Positions 43,889-53,284 of a DNA stretch of 64,000 bases are shown here, piece after piece. The position numbers and the translations under genes are program-made. The DNA comes from SAR324 cluster bacterium (lineage in GTDB: Bacteria; SAR324; XYD2-FULL-50-16): contig JANQGX010000056.1 of assembly GCA_028282885.1 (NCBI GenBank), positions 1 through 64,000 of the forward strand, written 5' to 3'. Within the stretch, counting starts at the first letter, position 1; each line of letters starts with the position of its first letter. The notes under the pieces are model-generated. The model was not told the origin of the DNA and searched no databases. It saw only the letters and a list, made by a program, of their open reading frames with translations.

Positions 43889-44347
43889 ATGGAAATCATA
43901 GAAATCTCAAAAAACAGCATTCGGGAAACTGATGTGTTGATTGATTTAATGCATCAGCAAATGGTTGATATCAACTCGACCAAAAACCGTTCGTCGATTG
44001 AAGCTGCTGTCCGTAATGCTTTGAAACCGGAATCAAGAGCCCTGTTTTTCCTGGCCAAAGAGAAAAACATTGCGATCGGTGTTGCACTCGTCAACGTAGG
44101 CAGCGGTATTGAAGCCGGTGGGGACTATGCCTGGATAAATGAAATTCAGATTTCGCCCCAGTTTCGGGGCAAAGGCTTCGGCTTGAGGCTTTTGAAGCAT
44201 GTTCTGAACTGGTTGCGAAAGAATGCTTTAAAATCAATACTCTGCGTTGCAAATATTGATAATATGGTCTCCCAGTCGCTGTTTAGATCCGCTGGTTTTG
44301 AGCTTGAAGATATCAAGTGGATGAGTAAAAAATTGCGGAAAGGATGA
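43889..44347 (+). CDS. GNAT-family N-acetyltransferase
   Basis: 152 residues. INEIQISPQFRGKGFGLRLL (R-G-K-G-F-G CoA loop), then ILCVANIDNMVSQSLFRSAG. Single-domain acetyltransferase with unknown substrate. No Shine-Dalgarno sequence is visible before the ATG. Confidence 0.84.
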   Translation: MEIIEISKNSIRETDVLIDLMHQQMVDINSTKNRSSIEAAVRNALKPESRALFFLAKEKNIAIGVALVNVGSGIEAGGDYAWINEIQISPQFRGKGFGLRLLKHVLNWLRKNALKSILCVANIDNMVSQSLFRSAGFELEDIKWMSKKLRKG

Positions 44348-44404
44348 GGCAGCAAGTCCACATAAGTGACTGGATATGATTTGAATCGGGGAAAAGGAGA
44401 AAAG

Positions 44405-44489
44405 ATGATCAAAAATCCACCCTACGCTTCTCATTGACTTGGATGCCGATGTGGATTTGTTGATACTACAACCAACACTTGAAAATTAG
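44405..44489 (+). pseudogene. Tiny frameshifted remnant behind a strong ribosome site
   Basis: AAGGAGAAAAG then ATG, but the frame closes after ten codons. Dropping one A from the AAAAA run gives MIKIHPTLLIDLDADVDLLI and a few more residues to TAG at 44487-44489. The hydrophobic LLIDLDADVD stretch looks coding. Probably the head of a decayed gene. Confidence 0.3.
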
Positions 44490-44637
44490 GTCAAATGGTG
44501 GGATTAAAACCCGAGAGGGCAAATCTGTCAACAAACTGGAAAAAACCGGGATTGCTGCGTTTAGTGTTGATCCCGGGATAACAGTAAGCCGTTTGCACCA
44601 TTATCAGAATTTCATCAACAGCATTGAAAGGAGAAAA

Positions 44638-45078
44638 ATGAAAATAAACTCGAGATTTTTGATATCTCTGTCATTTCTTATTCTGTTTTCTATTTCGGTA
44701 AATGCGGATAACCCTGGTCATCATCATAAACACGGAAAAATTGAAGCTTCCGCTTTCAAAGCCATCCCGGAGCTTTCGCTGGAAGTATATCCCGATGCTG
44801 TAAAAGGTTGGAACATTCGGTTAGTAACCAAAAATTTCCGGTTTGCTCCGGAAAATGTCAATAAAAAACCTGTTCCCGGAGAGGGGCATGCCCACTTGTA
44901 TGTTGATGGCAAAAAAGTTGCCAGACTTTACAGCCCCTGGTTTCATCTCAAACCTCAGTCTCCAGGTCCCCATACTATAAGAGTGACCCTCAACGCAAAC
45001 AATCACTCGGATCTGGCAATTCATGGCAAACCCATTGAGGCGGTGAAGAAAATCGTGCAGGTGAAATCGGGCAAGTAA
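44638..45078 (+). CDS. Exported protein of unknown function
   Basis: About 146 residues from ATG 44638 (GGAG upstream). Signal peptide 1-22, then a His-rich start DNPGHHHKHGKIEASAF. A beta-rich domain follows with NFRFAPENVN, PGEGHAHLYVDGKKVARLYS and GPHTIRVTLNANNHSDLAIH. The GHAHLYVDG and NNHSD histidines could bind metal. Similar proteins are annotated only as hypothetical. A periplasmic metal-binding role is a guess. Confidence 0.72.
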   Translation: MKINSRFLISLSFLILFSISVNADNPGHHHKHGKIEASAFKAIPELSLEVYPDAVKGWNIRLVTKNFRFAPENVNKKPVPGEGHAHLYVDGKKVARLYSPWFHLKPQSPGPHTIRVTLNANNHSDLAIHGKPIEAVKKIVQVKSGK

Positions 45079-45131
45079 TTGAACGATCCGGATTGCAGAC
45101 CTTGAAAGGTTCTTGAATTGGATACTGGTAA

Positions 45132-45374
45132 AAACATAACACCAGACGGACGGTGGTTCGTGGCAGCGACCTTGAAGAGGAGAAAAGCCAGGGTTTACCT
45201 TCTTGGAGCCGACATGTGGGTGATCCCATTCTGGAGAGCAATCTCACTCGGCGAGTGGATTTTGCCCTGTTCACGGTTGAAGCCCTGGAGAATGATGAGC
45301 TTATCGCGGAAGCTCCGGCAATAGTTGGATGCCAGAAAACGTCGACGTTGGCCTTTAAATCGGAAATCCAATAG
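45132..45374 (+). pseudogene. Possible C-terminal gene fragment, family not recognised
   Basis: An open frame with coding-like composition (LPSWSRHVGDPILESNLTRR, VDFALFTVEALENDELIAEA, PAIVGCQ) but no plausible start codon or ribosome site and an in-frame stop just upstream. It looks like the 3' part of a deleted gene. Confidence 0.3.
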
Positions 45375-45464
45375 GTAGAAATGATTCGGGACTGATATTT
45401 ATTAGTCGAAATTTATATTAATATAGATAAATATAGCTTAACAAAACTTTAAAGAGGAACTGAA

Positions 45465-45659
45465 ATGCCTATTATCAGGGTGGAGATGTGGGAAGGCAGA
45501 ACGCTGGACCAAAAACAGGAACTGGTCGAGGTGCTGTCAAAAGAGACAGCACGGATTACAGGGTGCGGGGTAGAGTCGGTATATGTGATTTTGGACGATA
45601 TCAAAAAGGAGAATTGGGGAGCAGGAGGACAATTGTGTTCTGAAAAATATCCGGATTAA
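45465..45659 (+). CDS. 4-oxalocrotonate tautomerase-family protein
   Basis: 64 residues. MPIIRVEMWEGRTLDQKQEL gives the catalytic Pro directly after the initiator Met, followed by ETARITGCGVESVYVILDDI and KENWGAGG. The size is typical of 4-OT hexamer subunits that tautomerise 2-hydroxymuconate or related enols. A good AGAGGAA site precedes the ATG. A GNAT gene starts 15 bp downstream, so the two are likely co-transcribed. Confidence 0.9.
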   Translation: MPIIRVEMWEGRTLDQKQELVEVLSKETARITGCGVESVYVILDDIKKENWGAGGQLCSEKYPD

Positions 45660-45674
45660 AGTGAAGGATCGGGT

Positions 45675-46166
45675 ATGAACGTAAGATTTACCAAACTGGA
45701 CAAGGAGTCCGAAAAAGAGGCAAAAAATATCATCATTAGCGGACTGGAAGAACACTGGGGATCATACGATCCTTCGTTCAATCCTGATATTACCAATCTG
45801 CTGAAGACTTATGGAGCCAATTGCCTGACAGCCTGGATTGAAGATTTGATGGTTGGCGCCGGCTGCTGGTACCAAAAGGATATGAAGACCGCTTTTATAT
45901 GCCGCATGTCCGTACACTCAAAATTCAGAAATAGAAATATTGGATCGTTAATGCTTTCCGAGATTGAGCAACGAATTAAAAACCGGAAGTATCAAACCAT
46001 CGAATTGGAAACGACCAGCGAATGGAAAAAAGTTATTAGATTCTACCTGAAAAACGGATATCGTATTAACAGAGAATTCAACGGCGACACCTATTTTATC
46101 AAGGATCTGACATTGACAAACAGACCAAGAGCAGACGCTCACCAACAGGTTGCGAGCAAAAGGTAA
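45675..46166 (+). CDS. GNAT-family N-acetyltransferase
   Basis: 163 residues. ICRMSVHSKFRNRNIGSLML is the CoA-binding strand-loop, with R-N-R-N-I-G instead of the usual R-x-x-G-x-G, so CoA binding may be altered. EWKKVIRFYLKNGYRINREF closes the fold. GAAGGA precedes the ATG. It is the second gene of a two-gene unit with the tautomerase. Confidence 0.8.
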   Translation: MNVRFTKLDKESEKEAKNIIISGLEEHWGSYDPSFNPDITNLLKTYGANCLTAWIEDLMVGAGCWYQKDMKTAFICRMSVHSKFRNRNIGSLMLSEIEQRIKNRKYQTIELETTSEWKKVIRFYLKNGYRINREFNGDTYFIKDLTLTNRPRADAHQQVASKR

Positions 46167-46276
46167 ATCACAAACGATATCCCTGGGACCGATTGTTTGG
46201 ACAATGTGTCTGAAAAACCCGAAAACCGGGAGTTTCCCGTACTACAGAAACCAGGATCGAGAGGAACTTTAAATCA

Positions 46277-47425
46277 ATGAACCAATTGACATCACAAAGG
46301 CATCTATTTGATATCCCGGAAGAGGTTGCCTATTTTAATTGTGCATACAACTCACCCCAATTAAACGAATCAAGAGATAGACTGCATCTGGGCGTTAATA
46401 CCAAAAGCCACCCTTGGGAGAGAACCAGGGATAGTTTTTTCGATGATGCCGAGACCATCCGCAACCTTTCTGCGGAATTATTCGGCGGCAATGCAAACGG
46501 GTATGCTGTCGTTCCATCAGCCAGTTACGGGATCAGCACCGCTGCCCGCGCCGTTGAACCTCATTTGCAACCCGGAGATGGCATTCTGGTTATAGATGAA
46601 GCATTCCCCAGTAATTACCTGCCCTGGGAACGAACCGCAAGGGAAACCAATGCAAATATCATTGTGGCACCAAAGCCCTTAGACGGAGACTGGACCAATG
46701 CCATTCTGAACAAAATCGAAAAAGGGATCAGGGTTGTCGCAGTGCCCAATTGCCACTGGACAGACGGTGCATTTGTCAACCTTGGAAAAATAGGAGAAGC
46801 CTGCAAAGACATCGACGCGATGCTGGCAGTGGACGCTACCCAATCCCTTGGTGCCATGCCGCTGTCTGTTGACGAGATCAATGTGGATTTTCTTGTCGCG
46901 GCAGGATATAAGTGGCTCCTCTGCCCCTACGGATTCAGCCTGTTATATGTTTCCGAACGTTGGCAACAGGAAAGACCGTTGGAAGAGACTTGGATTGGTC
47001 GTGAAAATGCAATGGAATTTGCCGCTTTGGTGAAATACTCGGAACACTATATGCCGGGAGCCCGCCGGTTTGAAGTCGGTGAGAAATGCACACCGACAAT
47101 ACTTCCCGGGGCTATTGCCGCCCTGGAACAGATCAGGGATTGGGGCATTGATGGCATTGCCGATTCGCTTGGGAAAATCAATGGGGGAATTTGTGCCCAT
47201 ATCGAAAAACTCGGATTTCAATTGCCGGATGTCTCCCATCGCAGCCCGCACATGTTCGGCGCCCAACTACCGGAGAGTTTTCAGGGTGACTTGATAGCAG
47301 AGCTGATTCAAAAACAGATTTTCATCAGTCAACGCGGAAATGCCTTACGTTTCGCCCCACACCTGCATATTAATGAGAACGACACGGAACGCTTGCTGGA
47401 AGCTTTAAGTGAAGCCGTTTCATAG
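46277..47425 (+). CDS. Class V aminotransferase-like PLP enzyme
   Basis: 382 residues. VAYFNCAYNSPQ start, AVVPSASYGISTAA, PNCHWTDGAFVNLGKIGEAC, VDATQSLGAMPL (cofactor Asp/Gln) and AAGYKWLLCPYG with the Schiff-base Lys. The fold is that of class V aminotransferases / cysteine desulfurases; no catalytic Cys loop like that of IscS is seen, so an aminotransferase, kynureninase-like or lyase activity is more likely. AGGAAC precedes the ATG. Confidence 0.85.
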   Translation: MNQLTSQRHLFDIPEEVAYFNCAYNSPQLNESRDRLHLGVNTKSHPWERTRDSFFDDAETIRNLSAELFGGNANGYAVVPSASYGISTAARAVEPHLQPGDGILVIDEAFPSNYLPWERTARETNANIIVAPKPLDGDWTNAILNKIEKGIRVVAVPNCHWTDGAFVNLGKIGEACKDIDAMLAVDATQSLGAMPLSVDEINVDFLVAAGYKWLLCPYGFSLLYVSERWQQERPLEETWIGRENAMEFAALVKYSEHYMPGARRFEVGEKCTPTILPGAIAALEQIRDWGIDGIADSLGKINGGICAHIEKLGFQLPDVSHRSPHMFGAQLPESFQGDLIAELIQKQIFISQRGNALRFAPHLHINENDTERLLEALSEAVS

Positions 47426-47486
47426 TTTCCCGGCATTCTGCAAATCCGAAACAAGATTACATCCACACACCCTGACAGGAGTAGCC

Positions 47487-48101
47487 ATGTACAGAGCACC
47501 CTATTTATATACGTTTATGCAATATTGTGAATCGGAAAAAGTGGAAAAATCGATCCTGGAATGTGGATCGGGGACTTATGGTGATTCAGAACCCTTACTG
47601 GCAAGGTTTTATCGGCTTGGGTACCGGTGTTCCGGTATCGACATCTCGGCTGAAGCCCTGGAAACATCGAAACAGTATGCGGAGAAACATCAAATGGAAT
47701 TCTCCCTCTCCATTGGAGATATGCGGCAAATGGAGGTTGAAGATGCTTCGTTTGGTGCGGTATATTCATACAATTCGATCTTTCATATGAACAAGGCCGA
47801 TATCCAAAAATCGATAATAGAGATTCACCGCGTGCTGAAGCCTGGCGGGGTCTGTTTTGTTAATTTTCTGTCCACGGAGGACGGAGAATACGGAGAGGGT
47901 GAAGAGGTGGAAAAAGATGTTTTTGCCCAGAAATGCGCCACCATGGATTCCGTCTTACATGCCTATTTCGAGTTGAACGAAGCAGATTCCCTGTTTACCG
48001 ATTTCAAGATACTGTTTAAAGAAAAAAGATGGCAGATGCGATATTCAGACAAGCAAAGCGTACCCCAGGCTTATCTTGATTACATCCTCGTCAAAAGCTA
48101 G
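47487..48101 (+). CDS. Class I SAM-dependent methyltransferase
   Basis: 204 residues from ATG 47487 (AGGAG upstream; the longer frame overlaps the previous gene and is unlike the family). Motif I LECGSGTYGDSEPLLARF, GIDISAEALETSKQYA, SLSIGDMRQMEVEDASFGAV, IHRVLKPGGVCFVNF. Substrate unknown; small molecules are typical for this UbiE-like group. Confidence 0.86.
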   Translation: MYRAPYLYTFMQYCESEKVEKSILECGSGTYGDSEPLLARFYRLGYRCSGIDISAEALETSKQYAEKHQMEFSLSIGDMRQMEVEDASFGAVYSYNSIFHMNKADIQKSIIEIHRVLKPGGVCFVNFLSTEDGEYGEGEEVEKDVFAQKCATMDSVLHAYFELNEADSLFTDFKILFKEKRWQMRYSDKQSVPQAYLDYILVKS

Positions 48102-48207
48102 TGGCAAGCATCAAGTATTTAAAGCAATACAACTGCCGGGGAGTATCCGAATCTTTTTCGAGTTTGGGATGTACAGACAGTAAAATACAATATTCACGGA
48201 GTCGCAA

Positions 48208-48621
48208 ATGTCAAAACTTATCGGAGGCTGTCTCTGCGGAGATATAAGGTATGAGGTTGATGAAGATCCGGCAAAGTGGTTTTCCTATTCATGCCATTGC
48301 CGGGACTGTCAGTATATTACGGGTGGTTCCCCGAATACCGTGATTTACGTCCCCAAACCCATCACGCTGATAAAAGGCAAACCGCTTGGTTATCAATCCC
48401 TGTCTGATACCGGAACCAAAATTACCAGATTGTTCTGCGGCCGATGCGGAACCCACTTGTACGGTGAAAGTGAGAGTTTTCCGGGGACGATTGCGATCAA
48501 AGTCGGAACCCTGGATGATCCCGGCATCTTTAAATCCCAGATGAATGTTTGGATCTCCTCGTCCCAGCCCTGGCATTATATCGATCCAAATCTGCCAAAA
48601 GCGGAGAAAGCACCGGAATAG
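48208..48621 (+). CDS. GFA-family (Gfa-like, DUF636) protein
   Basis: 137 residues with the zinc-binding pattern of the glutathione-dependent formaldehyde-activating enzyme family: GGCLCGDIRYEV, SCHCRDCQ and FCGRCGTHLYGE, then GTLDDPGIF. Members bind zinc, and some act on formaldehyde-glutathione adducts; most are uncharacterised. GGAG precedes the ATG. A second family member lies at 57.5 kb. Confidence 0.88.
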   Translation: MSKLIGGCLCGDIRYEVDEDPAKWFSYSCHCRDCQYITGGSPNTVIYVPKPITLIKGKPLGYQSLSDTGTKITRLFCGRCGTHLYGESESFPGTIAIKVGTLDDPGIFKSQMNVWISSSQPWHYIDPNLPKAEKAPE

Positions 48622-48694
48622 GAGCATATTAAAGAGCTGCCGGTCTAACAGAAATACAGGCTCATCGCAAATAACCAGCAACCCGGAGATTGCT

Positions 48695-49468
48695 ATGACG
48701 GTACTTATTGAAAAAAAAGATGCGATTTTCACGGTTATAATCAACAGACCGGAAGTTAAAAATGCCGTTGACAGACCAACTGCGGAAGCGCTCGCCGATG
48801 CCTTCAGGGAGTTTGGCGATGATGAGTCATATTCGGTCGCTGTACTGTGTGGTGCGGGAAATACTTTTTGCGCAGGTGCAGACCTGAAGGCCAGCGCCAA
48901 AGTAGACGCGGACAGAATGAACCGTCTTGAATTCGATGGAAACGCACCGATGGGCCCCAGCAGAATGTTGTTAAAAAAACCGGTAATAGCTGCCATATCC
49001 GGTTATGCAGTCGCTGGTGGTCTGGAACTGGCCCTGTGGTGCGATATGCGTGTTATGGAAGAAACTGCAGTATTCGGTGTTTTCTGTCGAAGATTCGGAG
49101 TGCCCCTGATCGACGGAGGCACCGTGCGACTTCCCAGGTTAATTGGTATGAGCCATGCGATGGATCTGATCCTGACGGGAAGACCGGTACAAGCGGACGA
49201 AGCAAAACAGATGGGTTTGGCAAACAGGGTTGTTCCCCACGGAAAATCCCGTGAAGAAGCAGAAAAACTGGCAAGACAGATTGCTGCATTTCCACGAATC
49301 TGCATGCGAAACGACCGGTTGAGCGCTTATGAACAATGGGATCTGTCTTTCAATAAAGCCATGGAAAATGAGTTCCGGCACGGTATGAAGGCTATTGACG
49401 AAGGAGAAACCCTGCAAGGCGCCACACAATTTGCCAAAGGAGCGGGAAGACATGGTAAGTTTGACTGA
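48695..49468 (+). CDS. Enoyl-CoA hydratase/isomerase family protein
   Basis: About 257 residues from ATG 48695 (CCGGAGATTGCT upstream). Crotonase motifs: VIINRPEVKNAVDRPTAEAL, GAGNTFCAGADLKASAK, AISGYAVAGGLELALWCDMR. In FGVFCRRFGVPLIDGGTVRL, one of the two usual active-site Glu positions is not obvious. It is distinct from the divergent hydratase at 33 kb. Substrate unknown. Confidence 0.87.
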   Translation: MTVLIEKKDAIFTVIINRPEVKNAVDRPTAEALADAFREFGDDESYSVAVLCGAGNTFCAGADLKASAKVDADRMNRLEFDGNAPMGPSRMLLKKPVIAAISGYAVAGGLELALWCDMRVMEETAVFGVFCRRFGVPLIDGGTVRLPRLIGMSHAMDLILTGRPVQADEAKQMGLANRVVPHGKSREEAEKLARQIAAFPRICMRNDRLSAYEQWDLSFNKAMENEFRHGMKAIDEGETLQGATQFAKGAGRHGKFD

Positions 49469-49579
49469 TTTTCACTGTAGGTTTCTTAATCGCTCTATTG
49501 AACTCTGTTTCGGAAATTCCGGAATGGACTCCTGTCCATTTGGAGTAGGGAAATTGAGGATATTTGATTGGTAATCCAT

Positions 49580-50212
49580 ATGAACCGGCAGACAAAAATC
49601 ATCTTACTCTTATGTGTCTTGATAACAGCAGGCCTCTATGGCTGTAAAAACTGGGAATACAATGTGGTCAGAAATGGTATCCACTTTGAAAAGATTCATC
49701 AATCCAAGGGTGGAACCCATGTCGGTTATATGACTGAAGACCGCAATATACTTGGATTCCCCTGTGCAAAAGGCTGGATTCACTTCAAAAAAGACTGGCG
49801 TTTGCAATCCTTTCAATTAAGCAGGGATTTCAGCTTCCGCTCAACCCTTCTTCCCGCCCACACCTGGATTCATTTCCCCTATCAGGAAAATCGATCCGGA
49901 TACGTCTGCTCCTTTCCGAATGACTATATGGTTCAGGGATATCGCTGCGGTGGTAGTGGCGGATACAAAGGCACCCACACCGGATTTTATGAAAATGGCA
50001 GACTGCGAAGCTTTTTCCCACCTGATGATGTCATTGTTGATGGGATTCCCTGTGAAGCAAGCCTGTTGGTATATGTAAATCTGTATGAAAACGGTAACAT
50101 CAAAAGCTGCAGGCTTTCTGTCGATTTACATAAAGATGGAAAATACTATAAAAGGGGTCAGACTATTGAATTTGCGAAAAAGGAAGGTGACAACGTTAAA
50201 CCCGGTCAATAG
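49580..50212 (+). CDS. Lipoprotein with MORN-like repeats
   Basis: About 210 residues. Signal peptide ending LYGC (lipobox, Cys about 22). The mature part contains repeated short units of the type G-x-x-C..GWIHF.KDWRLQSFQLS, HTGFYENGRLRSFFP, VYVNLYENGNIKSCRLS, each with a Y/F-ENG turn as in MORN repeats, plus G-x-PC motifs. Probably surface- or periplasm-exposed. The function is unknown. Confidence 0.72.
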   Translation: MNRQTKIILLLCVLITAGLYGCKNWEYNVVRNGIHFEKIHQSKGGTHVGYMTEDRNILGFPCAKGWIHFKKDWRLQSFQLSRDFSFRSTLLPAHTWIHFPYQENRSGYVCSFPNDYMVQGYRCGGSGGYKGTHTGFYENGRLRSFFPPDDVIVDGIPCEASLLVYVNLYENGNIKSCRLSVDLHKDGKYYKRGQTIEFAKKEGDNVKPGQ

Positions 50213-50350
50213 AGTTTGATTAAGTCTTAGTTGCCGACCTCAAAACTCCATGGATGGATTCAGTCGTCTCTTAAATGTGATTCTCCGATAGCTTCAATTC
50301 TGACAAAGATTGGGCTCTATTGGCTTTAGACCTTATATTGTAAATGCCCC

Positions 50351-50779
50351 ATGAAAAACGAAAAACCCACCGCTTTTGATCTGGCCGCACCATGCGGACT
50401 CTATTGTGGCAGTTGCCGGCAATACCTTGCCAAATCGGAAGGATTGCTCAAACAAATCGGCCTCAAACAAGGTTGCGATGGTTGCAGAATCAGGAATAAA
50501 AATTGCGCCTTTATCAGAAAAGGCTGCAGTGCTTTGAGAAAACAGGAACTAGACTTCTGTTTCGAATGTAAAGAATTTCCCTGTGACGATCTCACCAAGC
50601 TGGACGAGATTTATCAAACCCGATTTCATACCAGTTTGATTGAGAATCTCAAGAGAATTGAGGAAATTGGTGTCGACAAATGGGTAAAGGAGCAAACCAA
50701 GTTATTTACCTGCCATAGCTGTGGTGAGAAAACCTCGATACACGAAAAAAAATGTTACTTCTGCAATGAAAAAATATAA
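50351..50779 (+). CDS. DUF3795-family Cys-rich protein
   Basis: 142 residues with at least twelve cysteines: APCGLYCGSCRQYLAKSEGL, GCDGCRIRNKNCAFIRKGCS, FCFECKEFPCDDL, CHSCGEKTSIHEKKCYFC. The APCG.YC..C start defines DUF3795. It probably binds zinc or Fe-S. The function is not established; the family is common in anaerobes. Confidence 0.85.
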   Translation: MKNEKPTAFDLAAPCGLYCGSCRQYLAKSEGLLKQIGLKQGCDGCRIRNKNCAFIRKGCSALRKQELDFCFECKEFPCDDLTKLDEIYQTRFHTSLIENLKRIEEIGVDKWVKEQTKLFTCHSCGEKTSIHEKKCYFCNEKI

Positions 50780-50870
50780 AAGGATTATCCTGGCTGAATG
50801 ATCCCAGTTTTTTAAAAACCGGATATTCCTGACACTATCAGGAGAACTCTCCATCTGACGACGGAATACA

Positions 50871-51611
50871 ATGCAAATTCAGTTTATCGGTAGTGGCGAT
50901 GCTTTTGGAAGTGGCGGTAGACTCAATACTTGTATATTGGTTAAGGGCAGAAAGACCTGTTTTCTGATTGATTGCGGTGCCTCTTCGTTGGTGGGACTTA
51001 AGGCAAATCAAATAAATCTGAATGAAATCAAGGAGATATTTATCACTCATTTCCATGCTGATCATTTTGGTGGCATCCCCTTTTTCATTTTGGATGCCCA
51101 ATTCAACGGCAAAAGAACCGAGCCCCTCATTCTTATTGGTCCCCGCGGACTCAAGGATTGGTACGGAAGAATTATGGAGACCGGATTTCCCGGTTCGTCC
51201 CGAACCCCGACAAAATTTGAACTGATCTTTGTTGAGCTTCCTGAGAAAACACCAACATTGGTTGCCGATCATAATGTCACTGCTTATCCGGGAAATCATG
51301 GTCCTTCCGGCAATCCCTGTTTTTCCTATCGAATTAATTGTGAAGGACGAACAATTGCCTATTCAGGTGACACCGAGTGGACCGATCTGCTGATCGAGGC
51401 CGGACGGGATGCAGATCTGTTAATTGCAGAAGCGTATTTTTTTGAGAAAAAAGTCAGGTTTCACCTGGACTACCAGACCCTTTCGGAAAAATTACCATTG
51501 ATTGCTGCAAAACGGGTGGTATTAACTCATATGAGCAGTGAAATGCTTTCAAACTCCAATAAAGTCCCCCTCGAAATCGCGAAGGACGGTTTGGTCATAA
51601 ACCTGTCTTGA
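50871..51611 (+). CDS. Metallo-beta-lactamase-fold hydrolase
   Basis: 246 residues. FIGSGDAFGSGGRLNTCILV, LIDCGAS, THFHADHFGGIPF (zinc ligands), GNHGPSGNPCFSYRI, IAYSGDTEWTDLL, VVLTHMSSEML. The pattern resembles the RNase Z/phosphodiesterase-like group, but this size and the absence of an exosite arm suggest a small-molecule phosphodiesterase or lactonase-like enzyme. Single gene. Confidence 0.86.
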   Translation: MQIQFIGSGDAFGSGGRLNTCILVKGRKTCFLIDCGASSLVGLKANQINLNEIKEIFITHFHADHFGGIPFFILDAQFNGKRTEPLILIGPRGLKDWYGRIMETGFPGSSRTPTKFELIFVELPEKTPTLVADHNVTAYPGNHGPSGNPCFSYRINCEGRTIAYSGDTEWTDLLIEAGRDADLLIAEAYFFEKKVRFHLDYQTLSEKLPLIAAKRVVLTHMSSEMLSNSNKVPLEIAKDGLVINLS

Positions 51612-51690
51612 CTGGATCGGGATCTCCGACCTATTCTGTCTGCAGAGATGAATCCAAGCAAATTAACCACCCCAGCCAAGATGAATTGAA

Positions 51691-52176
51691 ATGATCAGAG
51701 ACGTTGCTCCAAACGATGCCGCAATGATTTGTGAAATCTATAACCATTATATAAAAAACTCCATTGTCACTTTTGAGGAAGATCCCGTCTCGCCTGAAGA
51801 AGTTCAACGTCGAATCGAAGAGGTTATGGCAACCCATCTCCCCTGGCTTGTCCTTGAAGAGGAGGGTTCTGTTGTGGGGTACGCCTATGCGTCACCCTGG
51901 AGTGATCGAAGTGCCTATCGTTTCGCTGCCGGAGTCACGGTTTATCTGTTACCTTCACACATTGGAAAGGGGTTGGGATATAAGTTGTACCTTTCCTTGT
52001 TTGACAGGTTAAAAAAGCAGAATGTACATTCGATACTTGGCGGGATCGCTTTGCCAAATCCCGGGAGTATCGCGCTTCATGAAAAACTAGGTATGAAAAA
52101 GGTTGCGCACTACAAGGAGATCGGATTCAAATTCGGCAAATGGATTGATGTTGCCCACTGGCAGGTAGTTATTTGA
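51691..52176 (+). CDS. GNAT acetyltransferase, phosphinothricin-acetyltransferase-like
   Basis: 161 residues: MIRDVAPNDAAMICEIYNHY, VTFEEDPVSPEEVQRRIEEV, GYAYASPWSDRSAYRFAAGV, TVYLLPSHIGKGLGYKLYLS. This is the PAT/YncA/MddA subgroup that acetylates methionine sulfoximine or phosphinothricin analogues. The pyrophosphatase start lies 20 bp after its stop, so they probably share a transcript. Confidence 0.87.
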   Translation: MIRDVAPNDAAMICEIYNHYIKNSIVTFEEDPVSPEEVQRRIEEVMATHLPWLVLEEEGSVVGYAYASPWSDRSAYRFAAGVTVYLLPSHIGKGLGYKLYLSLFDRLKKQNVHSILGGIALPNPGSIALHEKLGMKKVAHYKEIGFKFGKWIDVAHWQVVI

Positions 52177-52195
52177 TATTTTAAGGAATTTAGTT

Positions 52196-52642
52196 GTGAT
52201 CAAGGTATTTGTTCAATGCGAGGCGGGAACCTGCGAGAAAGACAGGTACAACGAGAAGACTTTGGAATATCTATCAACAATTGAACTCCCTTTGGCCTAT
52301 CCCTATCCTTATGGATTTATACCGGATACCATTGCCAAGGATGGTGACAATCTGGACTGCTATGTTATTACGGACAATCCCCTGAAAGCCGGGACCGTTG
52401 TGGAGTGCAATCCTGTTGGATTACTGGAACAGATTGAAGACGGGGAGATCGATCATAAAATCCTGGCAGCCCTGCCGGGAGAGGAACCAAAGATGGATAA
52501 CGCTCTATTACAGGAACTACGGTCGTTTATTTATGGGATTTTTTCCCATTTTGAGGATAGCTCTGTAAAAGTCGGTGAAATAGCTTCCCGGGAAACAGCT
52601 CTTGAAATCATCAACGCATCGCAGTTCGTTCCTAAACCCTGA
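52196..52642 (+). CDS. Inorganic diphosphatase, divergent family I type
   Basis: 148 residues from GTG 52196 (AAGGAATTT upstream). Conserved cores LAYPYPYGFIPDTIAKDGDN with the DGDNLDCYV metal motif and EQIEDGEIDHKIL. The usual N-terminal IEIP-G-KYE block is replaced by VQCEAGTCEKDRYNEKTLEY, as in a short divergent branch of these enzymes. It would hydrolyse pyrophosphate. Confidence 0.85.
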   Translation: MIKVFVQCEAGTCEKDRYNEKTLEYLSTIELPLAYPYPYGFIPDTIAKDGDNLDCYVITDNPLKAGTVVECNPVGLLEQIEDGEIDHKILAALPGEEPKMDNALLQELRSFIYGIFSHFEDSSVKVGEIASRETALEIINASQFVPKP

Positions 52643-52655
52643 TTCCATTGATAGA

Positions 52656-53021
52656 ATGAAGCAAACAAATCCGGGGATTCGAGTCATTACCAGGATCCTT
52701 GTCTATAACCTTCTGCTCGGTGTTGCTGTTGTTGCACTTGGTCTGTACCAGGGATGGACGACTCCCTTCCAGTTTGGGGGCGGATTGTTTCTCGGGGGTA
52801 TAGTCCTCATCGGTGTCGGAGTATTAAGCATCATGGGGCACTGGAAGACCATTCGGGATCTTAACCCGATGACTACCGGAAGCGCTAATGTAAATCCGGG
52901 TTTAAAACAGAAGCTGCTTTCCGCGTTTAATTTTGCTGTCGAATTTGCTTATCAAATTCCGGTATTCCTGGCTGGATTGGTAGCTGTTGTTATCGGATCG
53001 GTGGTACAAACCTATTTTTAG
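52656..53021 (+). CDS. Small membrane protein, function unknown
   Basis: About 121 residues from ATG 52656. Three predicted helices: VITRILVYNLLLGVAVVALG, FGGGLFLGGIVLIGVGVLSI, FLAGLVAVVIGSVVQTYF, with a soluble loop GHWKTIRDLNPMTTGSANVN. I do not recognise the family. It starts 13 bp after the pyrophosphatase stop and is the third gene of a likely GNAT-pyrophosphatase-membrane protein unit. Confidence 0.65.
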   Translation: MKQTNPGIRVITRILVYNLLLGVAVVALGLYQGWTTPFQFGGGLFLGGIVLIGVGVLSIMGHWKTIRDLNPMTTGSANVNPGLKQKLLSAFNFAVEFAYQIPVFLAGLVAVVIGSVVQTYF

Positions 53022-53284
53022 TCACCAGCCCGTCATTCCAAGTTTGCCCCTTTGTCGTAAAACTTCTGCAGGTCTGCCTTCCTAAACTCCTTTTCTACCT
53101 ATCCGGAAATGAATACAGATCTACGTCAGAGCCGGATAACTGGTCTTTTTCAAGTTCCTGACATCCGATCTTGAACCGGGTCGATCATTATTCAAATCCA
53201 GCAATTTTAATCATGTTTTGTCAGTCAGACTCGGTTATGCTGATACCATCGTTGGCAAATTAACCGATAACCTAACCCTGATCG

